Shown here: in pieces, positions 8,746 to 17,494 of the stretch
Position numbering within the stretch: position 1 is the stretch's first letter
How the letters are laid out: each line of letters begins with the position of its first letter
From: SHWC01 sp050173345
GTDB lineage: Bacteria > Pseudomonadota > Alphaproteobacteria > UBA828
Direction of reading: 5' to 3'
Length of the DNA stretch: 64,000 nucleotides
Assembly (NCBI GenBank): GCA_050173345.1
Contig: JBFXKW010000001.1
Location: 434,001 to 498,000 of the forward strand
Notes under the pieces: model-generated
Seen by the model: the letters and a program-made list of their open reading frames with translations, nothing else
The model's database searches: none
What the model was told of the DNA's origin: nothing
Program-made: the position numbers and the translations under genes

Positions 8746-8942
8746 GCCAGAGTCGATGCCTCCATCGGCCTTCACTAGACACAGGAAAGCCCGGCGCGTA
8801 AAGCGCGAGCCCGTGTCTTCAAATCCGCGAGAACACGCGCCGCGGCGCTTTCCGCCGACGCCGCGGGGCTCCATAGTTCGGAAGCGCCGCCGCAGGCCCC
8901 GCGCTCATCCGCCTGCCGGCTTCCCGTCAGGGCGTCCGAGCC
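8746..8942. promoter_or_regulatory. Divergent intergenic region, DUF502 / type III PKS
   Basis: A 197-bp gap between divergent genes that must hold promoters for both. It is GC-rich and I see no convincing -35/-10 pair. GGAGG lies about 13 nt upstream of the DUF502 ATG on the minus strand. Confidence 0.3.
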
Positions 8943-10001
8943 ATGGCATCCCTCCCCGCCGCGCGATTTCTGGCGCTGAGCACCGCGAGCCCGCCCCATG
9001 TGATCGAGCAGGGCGATGTCATGGCGGCGGCCGGCGCGCTGTTCGGCAAGGCCTACCCCGATCTCGAACGGCTGCTTCCGGTCTACCTCAACGCGGCGGT
9101 CGGGACGCGCCGCTCCTGCGTGCCGCTCGCCTGGTATCTCGAGCCGCACAGCTTCGCCGAGCGCAACCGGCTCTACATGTCGCACGCCCTCGACCTCTTG
9201 AGCGAGGCGACCGAACGCTGCCTGGCAACGGCCGGGCAGCCGCTCGATGCCATCGACGCCCTCGTCATGGTCTCGACCTCGGGCATCGCGACGCCGAGCC
9301 TGGATGCCCTGCTGATGGAACGGCTCGAGCTGCGGCGCGACGTGGTGCGGCTGCCGATCTTCGGGCTCGGCTGCGCCGGTGGCGTGCTCGGCCTTGCCCG
9401 TGCCGCGCAGCTTGCCCAGGCACTGCCGGGAAAGCGCGTCCTTCTCCTGGTGGTCGAATTGTGCGGGCTGACCTTCCGGTCGAGCGACATGTCGAAGAGC
9501 AACCTGATCGCGACCGCTTTGTTCGGCGACGGTGCCGCGGCAGCGCTCGTCTCGACCGAAGGCGGCGGGCCATCCATCGCGGCGACCGGCGAGCACAGCT
9601 TTCCCGGCACGCTCGACGTGATGGGCTGGCGCATCGAGGATGACGGCTTCGGGGTGCAGTTCTCGCGCGACATCCCCGCCCTGATCCGGTCCCGCTTGCG
9701 CCCGGTGCTCGATGCGTTCCTGGCCAAGGCCGGCTATGCGTTCGAATCCATCGAGGAGTTCATCTGCCATCCGGGCGGCGCCAAGGTGCTGGATGCCATG
9801 GAAGAGATCCTGGGACTACAGCAGGGCGAGATGCGGGCGGCCCGGCAGGTGCTGCGCGAGCACGGCAACATGTCGGCCGCGAGCGTGCTGTTCGTCCTCG
9901 ACGCGGCGCGGCGTGGCCTGGCCGGCGACCGGCCGAGACGCCTGCTCACCAGCCTCGGCCCCGGCTTCACCGCCGGCTTCCTCGTATTGGAGCCGCCATG
10001 A
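8943..10001 (+). CDS. Type III polyketide synthase
   Basis: A chalcone/stilbene synthase-superfamily enzyme of 352 residues that extends an acyl-CoA starter with malonyl-CoA and cyclises the product. The catalytic triad is visible as Cys144 (GLGCAGGV), His276 (ICHPGGAKVLD) and Asn309 (HGNMSAAS). The C-terminal GPGF loop appears as LGPGFTAGF. Bacterial members of this kind often make alkylpyrones or alkylresorcinols. The next gene overlaps by 4 nt and encodes an ICMT-type methyltransferase, the same pairing as Bacillus bpsA-bpsB, so a methylated long-chain pyrone or resorcinol is the likely product. Product identity is inferred. Confidence 0.93.
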   Translation: MASLPAARFLALSTASPPHVIEQGDVMAAAGALFGKAYPDLERLLPVYLNAAVGTRRSCVPLAWYLEPHSFAERNRLYMSHALDLLSEATERCLATAGQPLDAIDALVMVSTSGIATPSLDALLMERLELRRDVVRLPIFGLGCAGGVLGLARAAQLAQALPGKRVLLLVVELCGLTFRSSDMSKSNLIATALFGDGAAAALVSTEGGGPSIAATGEHSFPGTLDVMGWRIEDDGFGVQFSRDIPALIRSRLRPVLDAFLAKAGYAFESIEEFICHPGGAKVLDAMEEILGLQQGEMRAARQVLREHGNMSAASVLFVLDAARRGLAGDRPRRLLTSLGPGFTAGFLVLEPP

Positions 10002-10513
10002 GCCTGGCGGCTTGGCTCATTCTTCTCGCGGTCGCGGTCGAGCGCTGTTGCGAGCTCGGCTGGTCCTACCGCAACGAGAGGCGCCTGCGCGCTCGCGGCG
10101 GGCGCGAATACGGCCGCGGCCACTACGTCCTGTTCCCGCTGCTGCACGCCGCGTGGCTGCTTGCGCTCGCCGTCCATGTTGCGCTGCAGGCCCGCATCGA
10201 GATCGTCTGGCCGCTCATCGGGGTCTATGGCCTGCTGCAGGTCGTGCGCGGCTGGGTGCTGTGGAGCCTCGGCGCGCGCTGGACCACGCGCATCATCGTG
10301 CTGCCTGGCGTGCCGCTGGTCCGCACCGGCCTCTACCGGTTCATGCGGCATCCGAACTATCTTGTCGTCGCGCTCGAGCTCGCGATCCTCCCGGTCGCGC
10401 TCGAGGCTTGGCCGATCGCGGTGGTCGCGACCATCCTCAACCTCGCGCTGCTCGCCTATCGCATCCGTGTCGAGGAGCGCGCCCTGGCGACGGCCGGTCA
10501 GGGCTCGATGTAG
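9998..10513 (+). CDS. Isoprenylcysteine carboxyl methyltransferase-family membrane protein
   Basis: A 171-residue integral membrane protein with about four or five hydrophobic segments. The ICMT-family core GLYRFMRHPNYLVV and the C-terminal YRIRVEERAL (conserved E-E) mark the S-adenosylmethionine site. It overlaps the polyketide synthase stop by 4 nt (ATGA), so the two are translationally coupled. By analogy with BpsB it probably O-methylates the polyketide product in the membrane. Its 3' end overlaps the opposing lipoprotein gene by 16 nt. Confidence 0.86.
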   Translation: MSLAAWLILLAVAVERCCELGWSYRNERRLRARGGREYGRGHYVLFPLLHAAWLLALAVHVALQARIEIVWPLIGVYGLLQVVRGWVLWSLGARWTTRIIVLPGVPLVRTGLYRFMRHPNYLVVALELAILPVALEAWPIAVVATILNLALLAYRIRVEERALATAGQGSM

Positions 10514-11184
10514 TAGACGAAGGGCTCGATCGTGCTGGCGTCCTGGGCGCGGTGCGGGACGCGCCGGGCGGTCACGCGGGCATCGCCGGGCGGTCGCTCG
10601 GCGAACGGGATGCCGGACTCGTCATAGCTGCCGAGCACCCGCGCGAAGCCCAGCCGCCGATAGCGCTCGGACGGGTAGGCATAGCCGTTCTGGTAAAACG
10701 CGCCGGCCACGCAGCCGCTCACCAGCCAGTAATAGTCGTCGGACCACAGCGCGACGAGGTGCGGCGGCGGCACCGTGAAGGCGGCGGCGGCCAGCGTGTC
10801 GCGCACGAGCTGGACGTCACGCGGGCGGAGCATCGTGCGCGTGCTCGCCTGCTCGATCAGCCAGCTCTGGAAATTGAACTGGAATGGGCCGAGGCGCTCG
10901 CCGCCGAGCACGCGCGTCACCAGCCTGCCCTCGCCGCTGGCCGGATCGACCGCGATCTCGTAGACGCGCACCTGTACGCTATACTCGGCGTTGTAGACGA
11001 AGCGGTAGCGTTCCTGGACGCCGGAATCGCAGGCGGTGCGAATGTCGTCCGCGGCGAGGAAGCTGAAATAGCTCATGCGGCGCGAGACGGGATCCTGCGG
11101 CTCGCCGCCATAGGTGCAGCCGGCCAGGACGAGGGCGGCGGTGAGGACGGAGGCGACGCGGCGCGGCGAGCTGAGGTTCGGCAT
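10498..11184 (-). CDS. Predicted lipoprotein of unknown function
   Basis: A 228-residue product, not recognised. The N-terminus from the ATG at 11184 is a lipoprotein signal: basic SPRRVAS, a hydrophobic stretch and lipobox LAGC with Cys23. The mature part contains two further Cys (in RTACDSG and VSGCVAG), many aromatic residues (DDYYWLVSG, FVYYIEP) and no recognised domain. A start at 11232 would put extra hydrophobic sequence before the signal peptide and is less likely. It is convergent with the methyltransferase gene, with a 16-bp overlap. Confidence 0.7.
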   Translation of the reverse strand: MPNLSSPRRVASVLTAALVLAGCTYGGEPQDPVSRRMSYFSFLAADDIRTACDSGVQERYRFVYNAEYSVQVRVYEIAVDPASGEGRLVTRVLGGERLGPFQFNFQSWLIEQASTRTMLRPRDVQLVRDTLAAAAFTVPPPHLVALWSDDYYWLVSGCVAGAFYQNGYAYPSERYRRLGFARVLGSYDESGIPFAERPPGDARVTARRVPHRAQDASTIEPFVYYIEP

Positions 11185-11283
11185 GACGATCCGGGCGATG
11201 GAAACGGCGATGCATGCGAGACTGAGCGGCATCCTAGCGGATCAGTCGCAGGGGCGCCGCATGGAAGCGCCGGACGCTCCTGC

Positions 11284-11793
11284 ATGGGGAGGGATGTGAG
11301 CGCGGAGACGGGCCTCCCCTATTTCTTCTTCGGCACGTTGATGGACCCGGACGTGCTCGCGATCGTGCTCGGCCGCGCCGCGGCGAGCGTCGAGCGCGAA
11401 GCGGCGCGCCTCGACGGCTACCGCCGGCACCGGGTATACGGCGAGAGCTATCCGATCCTGCGGCCGGCGCCGGGCGCCGCGGTCGACGGCCTGCTCGTCC
11501 CGAACCTGTCACCGGCCGAGGCGGCTCGCGTGGCCTTCTACGAAGGAGAGGAATACCGCCCGGTGCCGTTGACGGTCGCAAGCGCGAGCGGGCCGAGGGA
11601 CGCGCTGGTGTTCGTCGCTGACGACGGCCTCTCGACCGACGGCGAATGGGACTTCGAACGCTGGCTGCGTGAGGAGAAGGCGGCGCTGCTCGCGGCGACG
11701 CTCGCCTTCATGTCTCGCTTCGGGAAGATCGACGGCCGCGATTCGGCGGATGCCGAGTGGCGCGCTGCGAAGGGGCTGATCCCTACTCGCTGA
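11284..11793 (+). CDS. Gamma-glutamylcyclotransferase-like (AIG2/GGCT fold) protein
   Basis: A 169-residue protein with the GGCT-family substrate loop FFFGTLMDP near the N-terminus, a LDGYRRHRVYGESYPILRPAPG core and the acidic FYEGEEYRPVPL segment that supplies the catalytic Glu in this family. It probably acts on a gamma-glutamyl or related amide; the substrate is unknown. The ATG at 11284 and a GTG at 11296 are both possible; a GGGGAGGG purine run lies between them, too close to the GTG for normal spacing. Convergent with the carboxypeptidase gene, with an 11-bp overlap. Confidence 0.8.
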   Translation: MGRDVSAETGLPYFFFGTLMDPDVLAIVLGRAAASVEREAARLDGYRRHRVYGESYPILRPAPGAAVDGLLVPNLSPAEAARVAFYEGEEYRPVPLTVASASGPRDALVFVADDGLSTDGEWDFERWLREEKAALLAATLAFMSRFGKIDGRDSADAEWRAAKGLIPTR

Positions 11794-13147
11794 CCGAGGC
11801 GACCGTCAGCGCCTCCGCCGGCAGCTTGATCACCATGCAGGGGAGCTTGGTCTTGCTCAGCTTCTTGCAGGCGTCGGCGGCTTCCTTCTTGGAGAGCCCC
11901 GAGAACTTGGCCCGATAGAGCGTCTTGCCCTTCTTCGCCTTGATCGGGTCGATCTCGGTATCGGTCCCCTTGACGATGGCGCCGACCTTCTTCTCGGCGC
12001 GCTTGAGCGCCTTCTCCGCGGCCGCCTTGGTATCGTAGGCGCCGACCTGGATGCCGTAGGGCGGCTTGTTGCCTTCCCTGGCCGCCGTGGCGACCGTGGC
12101 GCCGCCACGCGACGGCGGCGGCGCGAGCTCCAGCGAGCTCGCCAGCACGTCATCCAGTGACGGCTCCGGCGAAAGGTCGAGCTTGCCCGCCAGCACCTCC
12201 TGACGCGAGGGCGGCGGCGTCAGCTCGAGCGCCTTGGCCGCGAGCGCCCGGTTGCGGCTGCTCGCGATCTGGGCGGGCGTGGGCTTGAGCAGCGGCCGCT
12301 TGGCGACCTTGAGGTCGCGCGGCTTTGGGCCGAGCCCGAAGCCGCTGTTCAGGAGCTTCTTGACCTGGGTGTCGCGCTGCCGGCCGGTGTCGCCGCCCAG
12401 GACGACGGCAACCAGGCGGCGCCCGCCGCGCTCGGCGGTGGCGACCAGGTTGAAGCCGGAGGAATGGGTGTAGCCGGTCTTGATGCCGTCGGCACCCTTG
12501 TACGAGGCGAGCAGCTTGTTGTGGTTGCTGTAGGTCTGCCCCTTGTAGGTGAACGACGTCGTTGAGAAGTATTTGTAATAGCTGGGGAAATCCCGCCGCA
12601 ACGCGATCGCGAGGCGGGCCATGTCGCGCGCGCTGGTGAGCTGCTCGGCCTCCGGCAGGCCGGAGGCGTTGCGAAAGGCGGTGTCCTTCATGCCTAGCTG
12701 GCGCGCCCGCTTCGTCATGGCCTCGGCAAAGCGCTCCTCGCTGCCGCCGAGCGCCTCGGCCATCACGACCGCGACGTCATTGGCCGATTTGGTGACGAGC
12801 GCGAGGATCGCGTCCTTGGTCTTGATGGTGCTGCCGGCCTTGAGCTTCAAGTTCGAGGGCGGCTGGGTGGCGGCGTTCTTCGAAACCTTGAGCGGCGTGT
12901 CGAGCCGCAGACGGCCGTTCTTGATGGCCGTGAAGGCCATGTAGAGCGTCATCATCTTGGTCAGCGACGCGGGATAGTTCAGGTCGTCGGCGTGGCTCTC
13001 ATGGAGCACTTCGCCGGTGTCCTGATCGACCACGATGGCGGCATAGCCCGCGACGGCCCGGTCGATACCGACGCCGAAGACCAGCAGCGCAGCGATAATG
13101 AGCGCAATGGATGTGCGCCACGTCAGGTGGTTCAACCCGAACGGCAT
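11783..13147 (-). CDS. D-alanyl-D-alanine carboxypeptidase (penicillin-binding protein) with SPOR domain
   Basis: A periplasmic D,D-carboxypeptidase that trims peptidoglycan stem peptides; 454 residues. After a signal peptide (1-33) the three penicillin-binding motifs are present: SLTK at 61-64, SAN at 121-123 and KTG at 223-225. A proline- and alanine-rich linker leads to a C-terminal SPOR domain (~375-450; PYGIQVGAYDTKAAAEKAL), which binds denuded septal glycan, suggesting a division-site role. The ATG at 13147 is chosen because GGGGGAG lies 9 nt upstream and the signal peptide then starts properly. A good promoter with a palindromic spacer lies just upstream. Confidence 0.94.
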   Translation of the reverse strand: MPFGLNHLTWRTSIALIIAALLVFGVGIDRAVAGYAAIVVDQDTGEVLHESHADDLNYPASLTKMMTLYMAFTAIKNGRLRLDTPLKVSKNAATQPPSNLKLKAGSTIKTKDAILALVTKSANDVAVVMAEALGGSEERFAEAMTKRARQLGMKDTAFRNASGLPEAEQLTSARDMARLAIALRRDFPSYYKYFSTTSFTYKGQTYSNHNKLLASYKGADGIKTGYTHSSGFNLVATAERGGRRLVAVVLGGDTGRQRDTQVKKLLNSGFGLGPKPRDLKVAKRPLLKPTPAQIASSRNRALAAKALELTPPPSRQEVLAGKLDLSPEPSLDDVLASSLELAPPPSRGGATVATAAREGNKPPYGIQVGAYDTKAAAEKALKRAEKKVGAIVKGTDTEIDPIKAKKGKTLYRAKFSGLSKKEAADACKKLSKTKLPCMVIKLPAEALTVASVSE

Positions 13148-13187
13148 CCCCAGGGACTCCCCCTTGCTGCGATTCGTTCGTAAGTCC

Positions 13188-13216
13188 TTATCAACGATTG
13201 ATGAATCGTTCGTCAA
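13188..13216 (-). promoter_or_regulatory. Predicted promoter of the carboxypeptidase gene, with palindromic spacer
   Basis: On the minus strand TTGACG (13216-13211), 17 nt, then TGATAA (13193-13188). The spacer together with the first base of the -10 is a perfect inverted repeat: AACGATT (13210-13204), 4 nt, AATCGTT (13199-13193). A related CGAACGAAT at 13180-13172 lies just downstream of the -10. The expected transcript start is near 13181, giving a leader of about 34 nt. Confidence 0.55.
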
Positions 13217-13246
13217 GAAGAAGTCGCAGTTTGTTCGGGAGATGTT

Positions 13247-14656
13247 CTAGTTTGCCGGCCTGCGCCAGTGTTCCGGCTTGGCGGCTTCGAAGGCGCGCGC
13301 GGCGCGCAGCACGCCGACATCATCATAGGGCCGGCCAACGATGTGCAGCCCGACTGGCAGGCCGTTCGAGGCGAAGCCGCAGGGCACGGTCGCAGCCGGT
13401 TGGCCGGTGAGGTTGAAGGGATAGGTGAACGGGCTCCAGTCGTCCCACACCGTGTCGTCGAAGCCCTGCGGCGTGCCGCCATATTCGGGTTTGAGCGGAA
13501 ACGCCGTGGTCGCCATGGTCGGCGTCACGAGGAAGTCGAAGCGCTCGTGAAAGCGCCGCATGGCCGCGCCGAGCGCCATGCGCGCGGTGAGGTTGTCCAT
13601 GAAGGCGGCGAGCGTGAGCGCCTCGCCCTGCCCGGCGATCACGGCGAAGCCGGGATCGAGCAGCGCGCGCTGCGCCGGGCTGAACGAGCGCACGAGCTGG
13701 GCCGCGCCGGCATGCCAGACGGTGCGAAACATCGCGAGCGGGTTGTCGAACCCGGGCTCGGCAGCCTCGACATGAGCGCCGGCGGCCTCGAAGGCCCGGA
13801 CCGCCTCTGCGACCGCCTTCGCGACGTCCGGCTCGACCTTTGCATAGCCAAGCGTCGGGCTGAACGCGATCCGCGCGCCCGCGATCCCGGCGTCGAGCGC
13901 CGCCAGATAGTCGCGCGGCTCGTAAGGCAGGGCGTTGGCGTCGCGCGGGTCGGGCTCGGCGATCACGCTCAGCATCAGCGCGGCGTCGCCGACCGTGAAG
14001 GTCATCGGGCCGAGATGGGAGAGCGAGGCGAACGGGCTCGGCGGCGAGACCGGCACCCGGCCGAAGCTCGCCTTGAAGCCGAAGACGCCGCAGAAGGAGG
14101 CCGGGATGCGGATCGAACCGCCGCCATCCGTGCCGATATGGAGCGTGCCGAGGCCGTGCGCCGCCGCGACGCCCGCCCCGCCACTCGAGCCGCCCGCATT
14201 GTGCCGGTCGCTCCACGGATTGCGCGTCGCGCCGGTCAACGGGCCGTCGGTCAGCCCCTTCCAGCCGAATTCGGGCGTCGTGGTCTTGCCCAGGAACACG
14301 GCGCCGTGCTCGCGCAGGCGCGCAACCGCCGGCGCGTCCTCGGCCCAGGGCTGCTTGGGATCGACCGCGCGCGAGCCGCGCAGCGTCGGCCAGCCCTTGG
14401 AGATCACGAGATCCTTGATGGTGGCGGGGACGCCATCGACGCGGCCAAGCGGCTCGCCGCGCTGCCAGCGCGCCTCGGACTCCTTCGCCGCCTTGAGCGC
14501 GGCCTCGGCATCCACCAGGCAGAAGGCGTTGAGGCGCGGGTTGACCTGCTCGATCCGCTTGAGCGCCGCCTGGGTCACCTCGACCGGCGACAGCTCGCCC
14601 TTCCGATAAAGCTCGACCTGGCGGACGGCCGATAGCTGACTCAGTTCCTCGCTCAC
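13247..14656 (-). CDS. Amidase (amidase-signature family)
   Basis: A Ser-cisSer-Lys amidase that hydrolyses a carboxamide; about 469 residues. Counting from the GTG at 14656, the triad is Lys81 (TIKDLV), Ser157 (AGGSSGG) and Ser181 (TDGGGSIR). The 24-residue spacing between the serines is that of FAAH and GatA. It stands alone and no gatB or gatC is nearby, so it is more likely catabolic than part of GatCAB. The GTG start has GGGAGAG 6 nt upstream; the ATG at 14677 (7 codons earlier) has no ribosome-binding site. Substrate unknown. Confidence 0.9.
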   Translation of the reverse strand: MSEELSQLSAVRQVELYRKGELSPVEVTQAALKRIEQVNPRLNAFCLVDAEAALKAAKESEARWQRGEPLGRVDGVPATIKDLVISKGWPTLRGSRAVDPKQPWAEDAPAVARLREHGAVFLGKTTTPEFGWKGLTDGPLTGATRNPWSDRHNAGGSSGGAGVAAAHGLGTLHIGTDGGGSIRIPASFCGVFGFKASFGRVPVSPPSPFASLSHLGPMTFTVGDAALMLSVIAEPDPRDANALPYEPRDYLAALDAGIAGARIAFSPTLGYAKVEPDVAKAVAEAVRAFEAAGAHVEAAEPGFDNPLAMFRTVWHAGAAQLVRSFSPAQRALLDPGFAVIAGQGEALTLAAFMDNLTARMALGAAMRRFHERFDFLVTPTMATTAFPLKPEYGGTPQGFDDTVWDDWSPFTYPFNLTGQPAATVPCGFASNGLPVGLHIVGRPYDDVGVLRAARAFEAAKPEHWRRPAN

Positions 14657-14716
14657 CCCGATCTCTCCCGCTTTCATTCGTTCTGATCGGGAGAGTCTGT
14701 CACGGCGGTCTTGCGA

Positions 14717-16105
14717 TTAGAAGTCCGGCACGGCGACGCCGCACGCTTCGAGGTCGCGGCGCAGCGAAGCCTTGAGACGCGCGAGACCCTCGGCCGTGCT
14801 CGCCTCGGCGCGCGCGACGAGCGCGGGCTGCGTGTTCGAGGCGCGCAGCAGCCACCACCCATCGGCGGTCGTGGCTCGGATGCCGTCGATGTCGAGAATC
14901 TCCAAACCCGCCGCCCTCGCCCTGCCGAGCACCTCGCCGACCACGCCGAACTTGCGCGCCTCGGGGCAGTCGATGCGCACCTCGGGCGTGCTGATCGCCT
15001 TGGGCAGGCGGTCCAGCATGCGGTCCAGCGCTTCGCCGCCGCCGAGCAGGCTGAGCAGCCGGACGGCGGCGTAGAGCGCGTCGTCATAGCCGTAATAGTC
15101 GTCGGCGATGAAGATGTGGCCGCTCATCTCGCCCGCGAGCAGCGCGCCGGTCTCCGCCATCTTGGCCTTGATCAGCGAGTGCCCGGTGCGCCAGAGCAGC
15201 GGACGGCCACCGAGCGCCTTGGCAATGTGATCCATGCTGGCCGCGCTCGATTTGACGTCGAGGATGATCGGCGCATCCTTGCCGCGACGTGCGATCACGT
15301 CGCGCGCCAGCAGCGCGACCAGCTGATCGCCCCAGACGATCCGGCCGCGGCCATCGACCACGCCGATGCGGTCGCCATCGCCGTCGAAGGCGATGCCGAG
15401 GTCGAGGCGCTCGCGCTCGACCGCGCGGATCAGCTCGTCGAGGTTCTCGGGCACCGTCGGGTCGGGGTGGTGGCTCGGGAAGCTGCCGTCGATCGCGTCG
15501 TTGAGGAGGACGTGACGCCCCGGCAGGGTCGCCACCAGCCGCCGCAGCACGTCGCCGGCCGCGCCGTTGCCCGCGTCCCAGCCGACATTCAGGGGCTTCT
15601 CCCTATCGCGCGGCAGCCCATCCCGTAACCTAGTGACGTACCGGTCGCGAATATCTTCGGCCCTGAGCTTGCCTTTGCCCTCCGCGAAGCGGCCTTCGCC
15701 GGCGAGCCGGCCGAGCGCCTTGATGTCGTCGCCATAGATGGGCCGCGCGCCGCGGCCGGTGAGCTTGAAGCCGTTATAGGCCGGCTCGTTGTGCGAGCCG
15801 GTCACCATGACGCCGCCATCGGCCGCGAAGGCGTGGACCGCGTAGTAGAGCATCGGCGTCGGCCCGAGCCCTACGTCGATCACATCGGCGCCGCTCGACA
15901 CCAGGCCTTCGATCAGGCGCGCGCTCAAGGACGGCGAGCTGAGCCGCCCGTCGCGGCCGACGCAAACCTTGGGGCGCTCTTCGCCCAGGAACGTCGCGAA
16001 GGCGCGGCCCAGTGCGAAGGCGTCGTCGTCGATCAGGGTCTGGCCGACGACGCCCCGGAGGTCGTATTCGCGCAGCAGCGTGGGATCGAAGGCGTGCCCC
16101 GCCAT
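14717..16105 (-). CDS. Phosphomannomutase/phosphoglucomutase
   Basis: An alpha-D-phosphohexomutase (AlgC/ManB-like, 462 residues) that interconverts hexose 6- and 1-phosphates. Four domains are implied by the phosphoserine loop TGSHNE (Ser104), the metal site FDGDGDR (Asp241, 243, 245), the sugar loop GEMSGH and the phosphate-binding RASNTQP. The residue three after the phosphoserine is Glu107 where Pro is usual. The ATG at 16105 overlaps the ugd stop (TGATG). With ugd and galU upstream on the same strand it completes a route from glucose 6-phosphate to UDP-glucuronate for exopolysaccharide or LPS. Confidence 0.93.
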   Translation of the reverse strand: MAGHAFDPTLLREYDLRGVVGQTLIDDDAFALGRAFATFLGEERPKVCVGRDGRLSSPSLSARLIEGLVSSGADVIDVGLGPTPMLYYAVHAFAADGGVMVTGSHNEPAYNGFKLTGRGARPIYGDDIKALGRLAGEGRFAEGKGKLRAEDIRDRYVTRLRDGLPRDREKPLNVGWDAGNGAAGDVLRRLVATLPGRHVLLNDAIDGSFPSHHPDPTVPENLDELIRAVERERLDLGIAFDGDGDRIGVVDGRGRIVWGDQLVALLARDVIARRGKDAPIILDVKSSAASMDHIAKALGGRPLLWRTGHSLIKAKMAETGALLAGEMSGHIFIADDYYGYDDALYAAVRLLSLLGGGEALDRMLDRLPKAISTPEVRIDCPEARKFGVVGEVLGRARAAGLEILDIDGIRATTADGWWLLRASNTQPALVARAEASTAEGLARLKASLRRDLEACGVAVPDF

Positions 16106-17439
16106 CAAGCCTTACCGTGCTGCTCGGGATAGCTGGTGGCGCGCCCGACGCTGACATAGACGAAGCCGGCTGCCGCCATCTCGTCGCGCTGATAGATGTT
16201 GCGCAGGTCGACCATGATCGGCCGGCGCAGGAGTGCCCTTGCCCGGCCGAAGTCGAGCGCGCGGAACTCGTTCCATTCGGTCATGATGACGAGGGCGTCG
16301 CAGCCCGCCATGCACTCATAGGCGTCCGCGCACCAGGCAACTCCGTCGAGCAGCTTGCGCGCCTCCTCCATGCCCTTCGGATCGTAAGCGCGCACCTTCG
16401 CGCCCGCCTTCTGCAGGGCCGGGATGACGGTCAGGCTCGGGCTCTCGCGCACGTCGTCGGTGTTGGGCTTGAAGGTGACGCCGAGCACGGCGATGGAGCG
16501 GCCAACGACCTCCCCGCCGCACGCCTCGATGATCTTGTCCGCCATGCGGGCCTTGCGCGCCTCGTTGACCTCGATCACGGCCTGCACGATCCGGCTCGGC
16601 GCGCCGGCCTCCTGCCCGATGCGCGCGAAGGCGCGGGTATCCTTCGGGAAGCACGAGCCGCCGAAGCCCGGGCCGGCGTGCAGGAATTTCTTGCCGATCC
16701 GCCCGTCGAGGCCGATCCCCTCGGCGACGTCCTGCACGTTGGCGCCGACCCGCTCGCACAGATCGGCGATCTCGTTGATGTAGGTGATCTTGGTGGCGAG
16801 GAAGGCGTTCGCCGCGTACTTGATGAGCTCGGCGGTCTCGAGCTTGGTGAAGAGGATCGGGGTCTTGAGCAAATAGAGCGGCCGGTAGAGCGCGGCCATG
16901 ACGGCGCGGGCGCGCTCGCCATCGACGCCGACCACGACGCGGTCCGGCCGCATGAAGTCCTCGATGGCCGAGCCTTCGCGCAGGAATTCGGGGTTCGAGG
17001 CGACGTCCATCTCGGCGTCCGGCCTGACCTCCCTGACGATGCGCTCGATCGACCGCCCGGTCCCGACCGGGACGGTGGACTTGGTCGCGACCACGGTATA
17101 GCCGTCGAGATGGGCCGCGATCTGGCGCGCCGCGGCGTGGGTGTAGCTGAGGTCGGCATGGCCGTCGCCGCGGCGGCTCGGCGTGCCGACCGCGATCATC
17201 ACGACGTCCGCCTGCGGCACCGCGTCTTCGAGCCGCGTCGTAAAATCCAGGCGGCCGGACCGGATGTTGCTGGCGACCAGCGCCTCGAGGCCCGGCTCGT
17301 AGATCGGAATGATCCCCTGGCGCAGCGCCTCGATCTTGTCCCGATCGGTGTCGACGCAGGAGACGTTGAAGCCGAACTCGGAGAAGCAGGCGCCCGAGAC
17401 CAGGCCGACATAGCCCGTACCGATCATCGTGACATGCAT
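16105..17439 (-). CDS. ugd: UDP-glucose 6-dehydrogenase
   Basis: Oxidises UDP-glucose to UDP-glucuronate with two NAD+; 444 residues. Visible are the N-terminal Rossmann motif GTGYVGLVSG (residues 7-16), the central helix residues ETAELIKYAANAFLATKI, the catalytic Cys263 in GGSCFPKDTRA, and the C-terminal domain GVTFKPNTDDVRESPS. It lies 55 bp downstream of galU and its stop overlaps the mutase start by one base. Its product could feed capsule, exopolysaccharide or modified lipid A. Confidence 0.96.
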   Translation of the reverse strand: MHVTMIGTGYVGLVSGACFSEFGFNVSCVDTDRDKIEALRQGIIPIYEPGLEALVASNIRSGRLDFTTRLEDAVPQADVVMIAVGTPSRRGDGHADLSYTHAAARQIAAHLDGYTVVATKSTVPVGTGRSIERIVREVRPDAEMDVASNPEFLREGSAIEDFMRPDRVVVGVDGERARAVMAALYRPLYLLKTPILFTKLETAELIKYAANAFLATKITYINEIADLCERVGANVQDVAEGIGLDGRIGKKFLHAGPGFGGSCFPKDTRAFARIGQEAGAPSRIVQAVIEVNEARKARMADKIIEACGGEVVGRSIAVLGVTFKPNTDDVRESPSLTVIPALQKAGAKVRAYDPKGMEEARKLLDGVAWCADAYECMAGCDALVIMTEWNEFRALDFGRARALLRRPIMVDLRNIYQRDEMAAAGFVYVSVGRATSYPEQHGKA

Positions 17440-17494
17440 GGCTTAGCCTTATCGTTCGCGTGAATCATCCAGCGCACCGCGCGCGGCGCAACGC

